A stretch of 64,000 nt of DNA from DASZRZ01 sp963732925 (GCA_963732925.1 CAVTBJ010000004.1:124001-188000); one strand, 5' to 3'; positions 1 through 8,053 are shown, numbered from the stretch's first letter. The notes: generated by a model from the letters alone, not told the origin. Numbers and translations: made by a program.

Positions 1-813
1 TACGCTGCCCGTGGGCTTGGAGAGGAATGACCATTCGAAGGTTAGAGCACCGCCCGCGCCGCTGCTGGACTGGGTTCCATCCAGGTGCACCGTGCTGCCC
101 AGGGCCACCAACTGCTGCGGCCCTGCGTTGGCGACGGGCGGAGCAGGGTCGGGCGGAGGCAAGTCCTGAGGAAGAACCTCAAAGGTGGCAGAAGCCTTTT
201 GCGCACCGGTACTGATCACAACATTGCGCGTGCCCGGCGCGGCCGAGGCATCGATTCCAATATGCACGGTGGCGCTGTTGGGCCCATTGACCCGAACAAA
301 GCTGGAAGAGCCCAGAGGTCCATTCTCGACGCTGATCCCCGGGCCGAAGGAAGCCGCCGTGGCATTCTGCACAAAGTTGGTAAAGCTGCCAACAATGTCC
401 ACATCGAGGCCGGTTCCGGCCTTTGCCGAGTTCGGCGAGAAAACCACCGAACTGGCGGGATTGATGGTCAGGGTGACAGCGTTCCCGCTGACGAACACGA
501 CGCCGGAACTGGTGCTCCCGGAAACGGAGACGAGATATGGCGTAGGACTACTGACAATGATAGAAGCGGGGACCAGGAAGCTGACGCGCGACGTTCCACC
601 GAGCAGCCGGGTGAGGCTGGCGGGGGCAACTGTCTCCGCTCCTCCGGCCGAGGGCCGTAAGACAACATTGACAGCACTGATTGCGTCCAGCGGAAAATTC
701 GAGCCGGTGAGATTGATCAGCGTCGCTCCGGCCTGTCCGGCTGAAGGAAACGCCGGGTTCAAAGTGACCTGGGCCCGGGCGACGCCGAGGGCCAGGCAAA
801 GAAAAGCAAGCAC
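1..813 (-). CDS. Secreted IPT/PKD-domain surface protein, 3' end cut off by the window edge
   Basis: Open frame on the minus strand that runs off the left edge, so its C-terminus is missing. I start it at GTG 813-811, which follows a purine-rich AGAGGGAG and begins a short signal peptide (MLAFLCLALGVARAQ). After that come an IPT/TIG-like beta domain (about residues 16-100), a second beta domain containing FVQNATAASFGPG, and a PKD-type domain beginning ANAGPQQLV with HLDGTQSS and FEWSFLSKP. The second beta domain plus PKD order matches residues about 275-400 of the giant lipoprotein at 8.4 kb, so the two are paralogous at module level. The likely role is cell-surface adhesion or matrix; the substrate is unknown. 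The frame is clear and the start is moderately certain. Confidence 0.72.
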   Translation of the reverse strand, partial: MLAFLCLALGVARAQVTLNPAFPSAGQAGATLINLTGSNFPLDAISAVNVVLRPSAGGAETVAPASLTRLLGGTSRVSFLVPASIIVSSPTPYLVSVSGSTSSGVVFVSGNAVTLTINPASSVVFSPNSAKAGTGLDVDIVGSFTNFVQNATAASFGPGISVENGPLGSSSFVRVNGPNSATVHIGIDASAAPGTRNVVISTGAQKASATFEVLPQDLPPPDPAPPVANAGPQQLVALGSTVHLDGTQSSSGAGGALTFEWSFLSKPTGSV

Positions 814-1034
814 ACGGGCGATGCTCCCTCTGCAACGAGAGCCAAGCCCGCGTCCGGCCGCACGATCGCCAGCAATGCCGGCAAAAGTTTGCGGCGCGCC
901 GCGCTGGCCGTGGACAACTCGCGCGTGGGCGGCAGCACACTTGTGCTTCAGTGATACAGCACCGCGCCGGCACGCAAAACTCGCGTTCCGGCGGACACCT
1001 CCGAGAATCGCTAGGTTCACCATGTTCCCCGCGA

Positions 1035-1604
1035 TCACCCCAGGTTTTGCGAACGACGGCTGCGCGCACGACGAGCAGCAGCCCCGGCCAATCCCATACT
1101 CATCAGCGCCAAGGTCGCGGGTTCGGGAACGCTATTGACAGGATCCGACTGGTTCGAGTCCGGCGATCCACCATCGGCGTAGATAATCGCGAACTGGCCT
1201 GCCGAAAGGGCCGTCGAGTTCCCGACTGGAAGCAGGAGTGCAGAGAGCGTCCAGTTCAGGTCCTGCAAAGTGCCGGTGAAGCTTGCAGAGGAAAACAAGG
1301 CAGTGTCCGGGAACATATCGCTGGGAAAGGATTGTCCGGAGTCGAGGCTGCTGATGAAATACTGGATCGCAGCGCCTGCAGTTGGATTCAAGGTGAGCGT
1401 GGCATTCGTGAACGTCGCCGGAGTCGGCAGGAAGTCGACTCCATTGCCGGTCAGATTCACGGTAAAAAATGCGTTAGTTCCCACCTGGCCATCCCCGGGA
1501 ATCACAGTGTCAAAGTCCAGCGTGCCCACCGCAATCGGATCTGCGAATGCGGCGCCTGCCAATACCACCACGAATAGCGAACACAACAGCAACTTCCGCT
1601 TCAT
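1035..1604 (-). CDS. PEP-CTERM sorting-domain protein
   Basis: Secreted protein of 189 residues. It has an N-terminal signal peptide (MKRKLLLCSLFVVVLAGAAF, cut near AFA-DP), a beta-rich middle of unknown function, and a C-terminal PEP-CTERM tripartite signal: the motif VPEPATLAL, a short hydrophobic stretch (MSMGLAGAA) and a basic tail (ARRARSRR). In known systems this tail is recognised and cleaved by an exosortase and the protein ends up in exopolysaccharide or on the surface. No exosortase gene is in this window. The body contains repeated TLxF/FTNATLTLNP-type strands. Function beyond export and sorting is not recognisable. Confidence 0.85.
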   Translation of the reverse strand: MKRKLLLCSLFVVVLAGAAFADPIAVGTLDFDTVIPGDGQVGTNAFFTVNLTGNGVDFLPTPATFTNATLTLNPTAGAAIQYFISSLDSGQSFPSDMFPDTALFSSASFTGTLQDLNWTLSALLLPVGNSTALSAGQFAIIYADGGSPDSNQSDPVNSVPEPATLALMSMGLAGAAARRARSRRSQNLG

Positions 1605-1790
1605 GGGCTCTCCAGTTTCTAGGTCGTTGAATGGTTTGGCACTGCCAGGGGGGGCGCCTGTTACTCAGCAATTCCAAAACCAAACCACAAACCCCAAGAG
1701 TCAGAGAGTTACAAGGTCACTTCTCTTCCCAACTGCAACTTATTGCATTTCAACTAACCCGAATGGAGTAGTTACAAAGCCCTAAAATGC

Positions 1791-1825
1791 GAAAAGGCGG
1801 GACGCGCTCAGCGTCCCGCCCCTTT
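1791..1825 (-). terminator. Rho-independent terminator of the DsbA-like/Sel1 pair
   Basis: Perfect 10-bp inverted repeat, GGCGGGACGC (1796-1805) and GCGTCCCGCC (1811-1820), with a 5-base loop. Read on the minus strand it is followed by TTTTCG, a U-run, and it sits just downstream of the Sel1 gene stop. Confidence 0.85.
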
Positions 1826-1830
1826 GCGGC

Positions 1831-2625
1831 TTAGTACTGTAATCGTCGCAAGGCACTCCGAGCTTCAGGACTGCCTTTCTGCAGGGCCTTCTGATACCAG
1901 GCTTTGGCTTCCGTACTGCTGGCGGGAACGCCTTTGCCTTCCTCGTAAAGCTTTCCCACCTCGTAAAGCCCGGTAGGATCACCCTGATCGGCGGCCATGC
2001 GATACCACTTCATGGCCTCACTGTTGTTTGGCTGCAGAACGTCGGGAATGCCGTCCCCATAAAGGTCCCCAAGTTCGATCTGCGCGGCGCCGACTCCCAT
2101 CTGAGCGGCCTTGGTCAGCCACTTCAAAGCCAGAGCGGGATTCTTCTCAACATTGCCTTCCTTGGCGTCAATGCCGTTCATGTAGGCATTGGCCAGGCGC
2201 ATCATCGAATTGGTTTCGTTCTGTGCGGCGGCCTTTTCATACCAGACCATCGCCTGTTTAGGATTGCGGGTAACCCCGAATCCGCCTTCCAGCATCATGG
2301 CAATCTTGACCTGGGCGTTCACGCTGCCGTTTTCCGCCGCCTTCAGATACCAGCGGGAAGCCTCCGAGAGATCGCGATAACCAAGAACGCCCATGCTGTA
2401 GGCGTCAGCGAGCTGGTCGGCTGCCTTGGCATCGCCGGCTTCCGCTCTTTTTTTCAGGGCGGCAAGATCCTGTTTTTGTTGTGCGGCCGGAGCCGCAGCG
2501 GGTTTGGACGCCGCCGCGGCCGTTTTCGGCGCGCTGATCTGCGATTGTACGGACGGCACGGGCGCCTGCGCGTAAGCCGCCGTCGTGCCCATCATGACTG
2601 CCGTGATCCAAACAATTCTGCTCAT
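1831..2625 (-). CDS. Sel1-repeat (TPR-like) periplasmic protein
   Basis: 264 residues. A signal peptide (MSRIVWITAVMMGTTAAYAQ) is followed by an Ala/Pro-rich linker (about 22-50) and about five Sel1-like repeats (about 60-260), recognisable by A..WY.KAA..G...A...L...Y..G spacing, for example EASRWYLKAAENG, QAMVWYEKAA and EAMKWYRMAADQG. Sel1 repeats form alpha-alpha superhelices for protein-protein contacts, so the likely role is as a scaffold or adaptor in the cell envelope. AGGAG lies just upstream of the ATG. It follows the DsbA-like gene by 38 nt on the same strand and ends in a strong terminator, so the two are probably co-transcribed. The binding partner is unknown. Confidence 0.88.
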   Translation of the reverse strand: MSRIVWITAVMMGTTAAYAQAPVPSVQSQISAPKTAAAASKPAAAPAAQQKQDLAALKKRAEAGDAKAADQLADAYSMGVLGYRDLSEASRWYLKAAENGSVNAQVKIAMMLEGGFGVTRNPKQAMVWYEKAAAQNETNSMMRLANAYMNGIDAKEGNVEKNPALALKWLTKAAQMGVGAAQIELGDLYGDGIPDVLQPNNSEAMKWYRMAADQGDPTGLYEVGKLYEEGKGVPASSTEAKAWYQKALQKGSPEARSALRRLQY

Positions 2626-2663
2626 TGAATTCTCCTGTCCGGACTACCTTGGTTGCGCGGCCG

Positions 2664-3701
2664 CTACTGCAGTGCGGCGTTGGTCTTGGCCGTGGTCGTG
2701 GCGCTTGTTTTGCGCGCCAATTCCTTTTCAACCATGCTGCGCAAGGTGGGGTAATCCAGCGCTCCGGTGAAGAATTCTCCATTCATGAAAAAGCTAGGCG
2801 TTCCGGTAAGACCCAATTGCTGCGCTTCGCTGAAGTCCCGCTTCACGGCAACTTCCTGTTCGCCGGAATCGAGACATTTATCGAAGCGCGCACTGTCAAG
2901 TTTCAGCTCGAGCGCGTGCTGCTTGAGCGCGGAAACACTCAGCTCACCGGAAGAAAACAGAAGGTCGTGATAGGGCCAGTATTTTCCCTGCACTCCAGCG
3001 CAACGGGCAGCCTCAGCGGCTTTTTCGGCGTGTTCGTGCATGGGGAGCGGAAGGTCCTTGAACACCATGCTGATCTTGTCGCCAAATTCTTCGCGAAGCT
3101 TCTTGATCGCCGGATATGCCTTTTCGCAATACGGGCACTGATAGTCCGCGAACTCTACAAGAAGCACAGGAGCATCTTTGGAGCCGAGACGATAATTGTT
3201 TTCCAGTTCAATTTCCGCCTTGGGCGGAGCCAGGGTGGTCAGGACGTTGGCATTGGTGCGCAATTGTTCCAGATACGCTGCGCGCGCCTTGGCAAGCCTT
3301 AGATTGTGGATGTGTTCAAGAATCTTGTCGCGCACGGACTGGTAAGGCTCAGTGCTGTTCAGTCCTTCGTAATAGACTTCGAGCTGATCTTCCGTAGGAT
3401 CCTTGACCTTGCTGTCGACTTCGATTTGCAGCAGCTTGTCTACGGAGATTCCCTTGCGCTTGGCTGCGTCCGCGAGCAGGTGCTCGTCGATGAGCTGGTC
3501 GAGGGCTTTCTGTTCGGCCTCATAAACCTGGTACCGGGCCTGATGAAGCTGGTTTTGAAATTTATCTTCGAGCTCGCCGCGAGTGATCTTCTCGCCGTTC
3601 ACTTCTGAGATAACTTCCGAAGGATTCTGAGCCACCGCAATGGTTACGGAAGTAACTACCAGTAACAGCGCGGCATAAAGTTGACTTCGCATGAGCTGCA
3701 T
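2664..3701 (-). CDS. SurA/PpiC-N-like plus DsbA-type thioredoxin-fold oxidoreductase
   Basis: 345 residues with a signal peptide (cut after AVAQ). Residues about 28-150 resemble the helical N-terminal chaperone region of SurA/PpiC proteins (EVNGEKITRGELEDKF; LIDEHLL). Residues about 165-325 form a thioredoxin_4/DsbA-like domain with the active site CPYC in VEFADYQCPYCEKA and the cis-Pro segment GLTGTPSFFMNG. DsbA-like enzymes oxidise or isomerise disulfides in periplasmic proteins. The fusion suggests a folding factor that both holds and oxidises clients. AGGAGAG precedes the chosen ATG. The two Cys-rich exported proteins just upstream (3980-5560) are plausible substrates, which is inference from position only. 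Confidence 0.88.
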   Translation of the reverse strand: MQLMRSQLYAALLLVVTSVTIAVAQNPSEVISEVNGEKITRGELEDKFQNQLHQARYQVYEAEQKALDQLIDEHLLADAAKRKGISVDKLLQIEVDSKVKDPTEDQLEVYYEGLNSTEPYQSVRDKILEHIHNLRLAKARAAYLEQLRTNANVLTTLAPPKAEIELENNYRLGSKDAPVLLVEFADYQCPYCEKAYPAIKKLREEFGDKISMVFKDLPLPMHEHAEKAAEAARCAGVQGKYWPYHDLLFSSGELSVSALKQHALELKLDSARFDKCLDSGEQEVAVKRDFSEAQQLGLTGTPSFFMNGEFFTGALDYPTLRSMVEKELARKTSATTTAKTNAALQ

Positions 3702-3915
3702 CTACGCTCTCCTGTTCGCAAGAGTTTGGTTTGGTGTTTGCAGATTTGGTGCCACATCGCAACCCAGGGGAGGGCAGAACTTATTGCTCACATACCAAGG
3801 ACATGGTCGACGGATACATTTTGCCGTAGAGCCCGGCAATCGCAACTTATTGCTACCCGGAGTGAAGTTTCCTGCCACAATCAACTTCCTTTTTTAAAGC
3901 ATCAACGGGAAGACC

Positions 3916-3942
3916 GTGCCAGACGATACTTCCGCCTGGCAC
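3916..3942 (-). terminator. Hairpin downstream of Cys-rich protein copy A
   Basis: Inverted repeat GTGCCAG (3916-3922) and CTGGCAC (3936-3942), about 40 nt after the stop of copy A. The U-run is weak. The same arm core recurs in the longer hairpin after copy B, so it appears to be part of the duplicated unit. Confidence 0.5.
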
Positions 3943-3979
3943 AGTCCCTAACAACATGGCCCAAACTGCACAAATTCGA

Positions 3980-4603
3980 TTAGTTCGTGGGGCAGCTGCA
4001 GGTACCCTTGCCGCTACCGAGGAACTTCACGAATGCGCAGGCCAGAGGCAGGAAATTCTGCTCTGCCGAGCTCAGGCTGCCAGGAGTGAACGCGGTTTCC
4101 GTGCTCACGAAGGTTCCGGTAACCGGCTGCTGAATGTGAGTCGCCCACGCTACCAGCTGATAGTTCGGATAGTTCAACGTGGTGGGATCGCAGGTGCTCT
4201 TATAGTCGGACACGATCTTGATCGCGCCTTCGTCAGGAGCCGGGAAACCAGTGAGAGGATTCTGCATCAGGTTGTTCTTCACCGACAGCGTCAGCAGGTC
4301 GTTGGCGGTCATTTTGCAAGAGCAGCATTCCAGCATTTCCTGCGTGTTGTCGAACATGTAGATGTTGGCGCAGACCGCACCCTCGTTCGAGGAGAGCGGA
4401 TCGCCGTTCGTGCCGGTGTTAATGAGCCGAACAAACGAATCCGCACCAGCGGCGTTGTTGCGTCCGGAGAAGTAGTTGAGCTGATACTGTCCCGGGCCGT
4501 CATCATGGCCGCCCTGGTGGTCATTTACCGTCTGGGCAAACATGGGGCTGCACAGAGCGACTACTGCCAGAAGCAGCAGCGCTGATTTAATGGTTTTGGA
4601 CAT
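3980..4603 (-). CDS. Cys-rich secreted protein of unknown function, copy A
   Basis: 207 residues. The start is ATG 4603, preceded by AAGGAGGA; an in-frame upstream extension lacks a ribosome site and is not present in copy B. The signal peptide MSKTIKSALLLLAVVALCSP ends near MFAQ. The mature part has paired Cys motifs (LECCSCKM in the middle, KGTCSCP at the C-terminus, plus ICVC-type single Cys) and the segment FSGRNNAAGADSFVRLIN. No known domain was recognised. It is very similar over its full length to copy B (4937-5560) and differs mainly just after the signal peptide and at scattered positions. The cysteines suggest disulfides or metal binding. Regulation is probably shared with copy B, because an upstream element at a fixed distance is conserved. 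Confidence 0.85.
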   Translation of the reverse strand: MSKTIKSALLLLAVVALCSPMFAQTVNDHQGGHDDGPGQYQLNYFSGRNNAAGADSFVRLINTGTNGDPLSSNEGAVCANIYMFDNTQEMLECCSCKMTANDLLTLSVKNNLMQNPLTGFPAPDEGAIKIVSDYKSTCDPTTLNYPNYQLVAWATHIQQPVTGTFVSTETAFTPGSLSSAEQNFLPLACAFVKFLGSGKGTCSCPTN

Positions 4604-4688
4604 TTGGGGATCCTCCTTCAAAGTTGTGCGCTCGCAATTTGGGGAAAGCAAGGCACGACGTAGAGAGTGCGCCTCAAGCGGACGCTCC

Positions 4689-4711
4689 ACAATTCTCCAC
4701 ATGTCCTAGTC
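4689..4711 (-). promoter_or_regulatory. Conserved upstream element of copy A
   Basis: ACAATTCTCCA, four variable bases, then TCCTAGTC, 86 nt upstream of the copy A start. The identical two blocks with the same spacing occur 85 nt upstream of copy B (5645-5667), while the sequence around them has diverged. It is a promoter or operator candidate read on the minus strand. Confidence 0.5.
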
Positions 4712-4885
4712 AGAGGCATTAACCGGATGGGTGAGACGCCGAGACATTGGTGATCCGCAGGCGTTCGCAGGATCGACGGTAAACGAGTGCTCGCCTGACA
4801 GGCGTCGGGGAGAGACAGCTCTGCAGTGCGAGATGCTCCCGGCGGGAAGCACGGCAGACGCGCTTCCCGTCGAGATGGGCAATTT

Positions 4886-4918
4886 CTGTGTGCCAGCAGA
4901 ATCCCCGCTGGCACACAG
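4886..4918 (-). terminator. Strong hairpin downstream of Cys-rich protein copy B
   Basis: Perfect 12-bp inverted repeat CTGTGTGCCAGC (4886-4897) and GCTGGCACACAG (4907-4918) with a 9-base loop. It lies 19 nt after the copy B stop. It lacks a good U-run but is terminator-like, and it contains the GTGCCAG/CTGGCAC core seen after copy A. Confidence 0.6.
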
Positions 4919-4936
4919 ATTTCAGCTTCGACTGTT

Positions 4937-5560
4937 TTAGTTAGTTGGGCAGCTGCAGGTACCCTTGCCGCTACCGAGGAACTTCACGAATGCGCAGGCC
5001 AGAGGCAGGAAATTCTGCTCTGCCGGGCTCAGGCTGCCAGGAGTGAACGCAGTTTCCGTGCTCACGAAGGTTCCGGTCACCGGTTCCTGGATGTGAGTCG
5101 CCCACGCCACCAGCTGATAGTTCGGATAGTTCAACGTGGTGGGATCGCAGGTGCTCTTATAGTCGGACACGATCTTGATCGCGCCCGTATCGGGGGCCGG
5201 GAAACCAGTCAACGGATTCGCCATCAGGTTGTTTTTCACCGACAGCGTCAGCAGGTCGTTGGCGGTCATTTTGCAGGAGCAGCATTCCAGCATTTCCTGG
5301 GTGTTGTCGAACATGTAGATGTTGGCGCAGACCGCACCCTCGTTCGAGGAGAGCGGATCGCCGTTGGTACCGCTGTTGATGAGACGAACAAACGAATCCG
5401 CACCAGCGGCATTGTTCCGTCCGGAGAAGTAGTTGAGCTGATAAGGTCCCGGGCCGTCGTCATGACCGGAAACGGGAGTATCAACCGTCTGGGCAAACAT
5501 TGGACTACAGAGAGCGACTACCGCCAGAAGCAGCAGCGCTGACTTAATGGTTTTCGACAT
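4937..5560 (-). CDS. Cys-rich secreted protein of unknown function, copy B
   Basis: 207 residues with the same length, signal peptide and Cys arrangement as copy A. The start is ATG 5560, preceded by AAGGAGAATTCCCC. Differences from copy A include TVDTPVSGHDDGP versus TVNDHQGGHDDGP after the signal peptide, and a few substitutions such as NSGTNG/NTGTNG and MANPLTG/MQNPLTG. The pair is a recent tandem duplication with a period of about 957 nt that includes promoter, gene and downstream hairpin. Both copies are intact, with changes concentrated at the mature N-terminus, which suggests they are kept and perhaps specialised. Function is not recognised. Confidence 0.85.
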   Translation of the reverse strand: MSKTIKSALLLLAVVALCSPMFAQTVDTPVSGHDDGPGPYQLNYFSGRNNAAGADSFVRLINSGTNGDPLSSNEGAVCANIYMFDNTQEMLECCSCKMTANDLLTLSVKNNLMANPLTGFPAPDTGAIKIVSDYKSTCDPTTLNYPNYQLVAWATHIQEPVTGTFVSTETAFTPGSLSPAEQNFLPLACAFVKFLGSGKGTCSCPTN

Positions 5561-5644
5561 TGGGGAATTCTCCTTCAATTTATGTCGCTGCACATTTGGG
5601 GAAGCAACGGCACAATGGGAGAGTGCTCGCTGAATGGCAAGAAA

Positions 5645-5667
5645 ACAATTCTCCAGACTTCCTAGTC
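5645..5667 (-). promoter_or_regulatory. Conserved upstream element of copy B
   Basis: Same two blocks (ACAATTCTCCA and TCCTAGTC) with four bases between them as upstream of copy A, and at the same distance from the start codon. Confidence 0.5.
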
Positions 5668-5755
5668 TTTTTGAATAAGCGAAACGCGCAGAGGGACCAC
5701 CCAACTAAGTACGCAATTTGGCTAGGCGGAAAACACGGGCGCAGGCCGAATGAGG

Positions 5756-6070
5756 TCAATACAAAAACTGAAGCCCGGCAAGATGATTCCTGCCGGAGCC
5801 CGAGGCCGCCTGGATCCAGCAAATCCGAACTAATGCCGGCAGGTTCACGGGCAATTGCGGCAGCGCTATTTCGCAGAGGAGAACTCCGTGTGCGGGAAGT
5901 GGCTCATCGCACAAAATACAGATGCCTCCGCGACTGAGATTCTGAATGCGCGCGAGAATGGTTTTTGTCGCGGGAGAAGGACGGTCGGGAGTCCGCAATG
6001 GCGTGGCCTGAATATCGATGAGGTGCGGATAACGGGGAGAGAGCCGACGGTCTACGCCACTACGCGACAT
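5756..6070 (-). CDS. PilZ-domain protein
   Basis: 104 residues from ATG 6070; a TTG at 6112 would add 14 residues, and neither start has a clear ribosome site. The sequence has the PilZ pattern: an N-terminal RRxSPRYP (c-di-GMP-binding RxxxR-like), the strand motif NLSRGGICILCDEPL, and a C-terminal HLAGLQFLY. PilZ domains bind cyclic di-GMP and switch motility, adhesion or exopolysaccharide functions. As a single-domain protein it would act as an adaptor. It sits between the Cys-rich pair and the LuxR gene, all on the minus strand. I picked the shorter start because PilZ proteins usually begin a few residues before the RR motif. Confidence 0.75.
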   Translation of the reverse strand: MSRSGVDRRLSPRYPHLIDIQATPLRTPDRPSPATKTILARIQNLSRGGICILCDEPLPAHGVLLCEIALPQLPVNLPALVRICWIQAASGSGRNHLAGLQFLY

Positions 6071-6183
6071 TCGGAAATCTTGCGCGCGAGAGCGAACTTC
6101 GTCCACTCTCAAAACTAACTAGCCCGGGCTTCAATGTGGAAAAAGAGTCAACTGACCCGCCGGGATTGTCATGCACAACGTAG

Positions 6184-6738
6184 CTAGTCTCGCTTTTGGT
6201 GAGGGACATCGGCGGCATCCGGGCGGAGGATTCTGTGCACGACAGCCGAGCGGTTGTTCGTTCCCACCTTAACCATAATCAAGCGAAGAAATGCGTTGAC
6301 GGTGCTAGGACTGATTTTCATGCGAACGGCGATCTCTTTGGTCGTCAAACCACGCAGAAGGTATTCCACTGTTTCCTGCTCGCGCGGCGTGAGATCAAAT
6401 TGGGCAGCCGCGTATTTCATATCCACAAAAGGCTGCGCTTCCCGTTCCAGCAAAAGCAGGATTCCAGAACCGTCGCCGCCCGCTGGCCGTTGCAGTGTGT
6501 AGGCAGCGCAGGAATACCGGCGTGCGCCGGAACGAAATTCCGGCACAAAGGCGGGCGAGGCTCCAGGCTTCAACGAAAGCAGCAGAGTGGTCTGGACCTT
6601 GTCACGCAGGAACGCTTCGCCACGGGAGATCTGCTGGATGGAAGTAGGATAGGCGAGAATGCGAAAGGCATCCTGGTTCGACGCGATCAGGTGAAGCGAG
6701 GAATCGAGCAGAATAACGCCCGTCGACGAACTTGCCAT
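6184..6738 (-). CDS. LuxR-type HTH regulator, upstream copy
   Basis: 184 residues from ATG 6738, preceded by GGGAGG; a longer in-frame extension to 6843 lacks a ribosome site. The N-terminal part (about 1-110) is a small sensor-like domain starting SSTGVILLDSSLHLIASN, PAS-like in flavour. The C-terminal LuxR helix-turn-helix (about 120-180) contains LTPREQETVEYLLRGLTTKE and STVNAFLRLIMVK. It is clearly paralogous to the regulator at 16894-17481, and the pair brackets the STN-like gene and the giant lipoprotein gene. It is transcribed away from them, so the 6739-7018 region is a shared divergent control region. It lacks a receiver domain, so the input signal is unknown. Confidence 0.87.
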   Translation of the reverse strand: MASSSTGVILLDSSLHLIASNQDAFRILAYPTSIQQISRGEAFLRDKVQTTLLLSLKPGASPAFVPEFRSGARRYSCAAYTLQRPAGGDGSGILLLLEREAQPFVDMKYAAAQFDLTPREQETVEYLLRGLTTKEIAVRMKISPSTVNAFLRLIMVKVGTNNRSAVVHRILRPDAADVPHQKRD

Positions 6739-6846
6739 CCGAAATGCCTCCCTAGGCCCTGCATGCGTCGCAAATCGAAGCCGTTCTTCAACCCGTGCCC
6801 CACTTAAGTAACTTGGGAAGCGCCATAAGTCAAGGACTGCCAATGT

Positions 6847-6933
6847 GCTAACCGGGTCTATGCCTACCGTGGACTAAGCAGATGGACTAACCCAACTGAC
6901 GATTGCGTTTCCCAGGCTAAGGTGATTGACTAG
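6847..6933. promoter_or_regulatory. Cluster of CTAACC/GACTA motifs in the divergent region
   Basis: The region between the LuxR gene and the STN-like gene holds GCTAACC (6847-6853), GGACTAA (6871-6877), GACTAACC (6885-6892) and TTGACTAG (6926-6933). The same octamer returns as a near-perfect inverted repeat upstream of the giant gene (8158-8178). These are candidate LuxR operators. The assignment is pattern-based only. Confidence 0.4.
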
Positions 6934-7018
6934 TTGCGCGAGTTCGGCCCGGAAGCGCGTCCCTTGCTCAGGGAACGGGTTTAGCCGGGTCGAAATGCCC
7001 GTCATCGCGGAGGAACCT

Positions 7019-8053
7019 GTGGAAAGTGGGGCGAGAGCGTTGCGGAACCGCTGCCTGACCTGGAGTCCAATTTTGGTATGGCTGCTGATGGTGGGCTCTC
7101 CGGGACTCGGTGCGCAACAACTGCTTACACCAGCGACTTCTTCCGTGTCTGCATCTTCTTCGCAGCCGGAGTCGGCGGTGCGATATGAGAACGGTCTGCT
7201 GACAATCCGGGCGAACGGCATTACGCTCAGCACTATTTTGCAAGAGGTACACGAAAAGACCGGCGTCACCATTGAAAACTCCGCCGCGGGTGGGGAAGGT
7301 CAATCGCGCGTGGTGACAGAACTGGGACCGGGAGAACCAGCAGCGGTGATCGCGCAACTGCTCTACGGGACCACATGGAACTATGCGGTTCTGGGTTTTC
7401 CCGGAAATTCGGGCAAAATCGAGCGCATTCTGCTAATGCCCAAGCGCGCGGCGGCGCCTCAAGTCGCCAGGACAAATCTTCCGCCGGCCGGCATCGTCGC
7501 TCCACAAGCTGCTGCCACCGCCCCGGCGGATGTCAAAACGAGCGATGCGAAATCTAAAGATGCAGCTGCCGAGAAAGCGGACAAGCAGGCGAAGGACGAT
7601 TCCGACAGCGACAAGACAAAATCCGCGAAGAAGACGGACAACAAAGTCAAAGGCACCACGGACAAATCTGACGAAACAGCTTCGAATGGGGACCAGAACT
7701 CGCCGCCGGTGTTTCCCGATGGTCTCTATCGAATGTATCCCAGCCTGTTCGGAGGATCGGACACTTCCACGGCAAACAACAGCACGCCCACGATCGTCTC
7801 GACTGGAGGTTCAGGGAATACTCCTTCGGTTCTGGCAGCTATGGGAGGCCGCGCCGGCACAAGTGTTCCAGCGGACTACACACCGCAAGCCCCGGTGAAT
7901 CCGCAGCAGTTTCCTCCCGAGTTGTGGAAGCTTTACCCGCCGAACATTCTCGATCTCGTCAAAAATGCGGCCCCGCCCCCTCCGGTCCCTGTACCGGCAT
8001 ACGTTCCGCCGGGGTCTGGAGTCATGTGGGACCAGGGCATCCAGGCGAAATAA
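7019..8053 (+). CDS. Secreted protein with secretin/TonB short N-terminal (STN)-like domain
   Basis: 344 residues from GTG 7019, which has GGAGG five bases upstream; an in-frame start at 6926 has no such site. A signal peptide (WSPILVWLLMVGSPGLGAQ) is followed by an STN-like domain at about 55-130 (ENGLLTIRANGITLSTILQE, then PGEPAAVIAQLLYGTTWNY). Next come a Lys/Asp-rich low-complexity stretch (about 160-215) and a Pro-rich end. Two related motifs, FPDGLYRMYPSLF and FPPELWKLYPPNIL, sit about 75 residues apart. STN domains occur at the periplasmic side of secretins and TonB receptors; here there is no barrel. It is co-directional with the giant lipoprotein gene, 382 nt upstream of its start, and may help its export or anchoring (inference). 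Confidence 0.75.
   Translation: MESGARALRNRCLTWSPILVWLLMVGSPGLGAQQLLTPATSSVSASSSQPESAVRYENGLLTIRANGITLSTILQEVHEKTGVTIENSAAGGEGQSRVVTELGPGEPAAVIAQLLYGTTWNYAVLGFPGNSGKIERILLMPKRAAAPQVARTNLPPAGIVAPQAAATAPADVKTSDAKSKDAAAEKADKQAKDDSDSDKTKSAKKTDNKVKGTTDKSDETASNGDQNSPPVFPDGLYRMYPSLFGGSDTSTANNSTPTIVSTGGSGNTPSVLAAMGGRAGTSVPADYTPQAPVNPQQFPPELWKLYPPNILDLVKNAAPPPPVPVPAYVPPGSGVMWDQGIQAK

Noticed and set aside
1141..1175. tRNA T-arm-like string GGTTCGAGTCC
   Set aside because: It lies inside the PEP-CTERM coding sequence and no acceptor or anticodon stem can be drawn around it.
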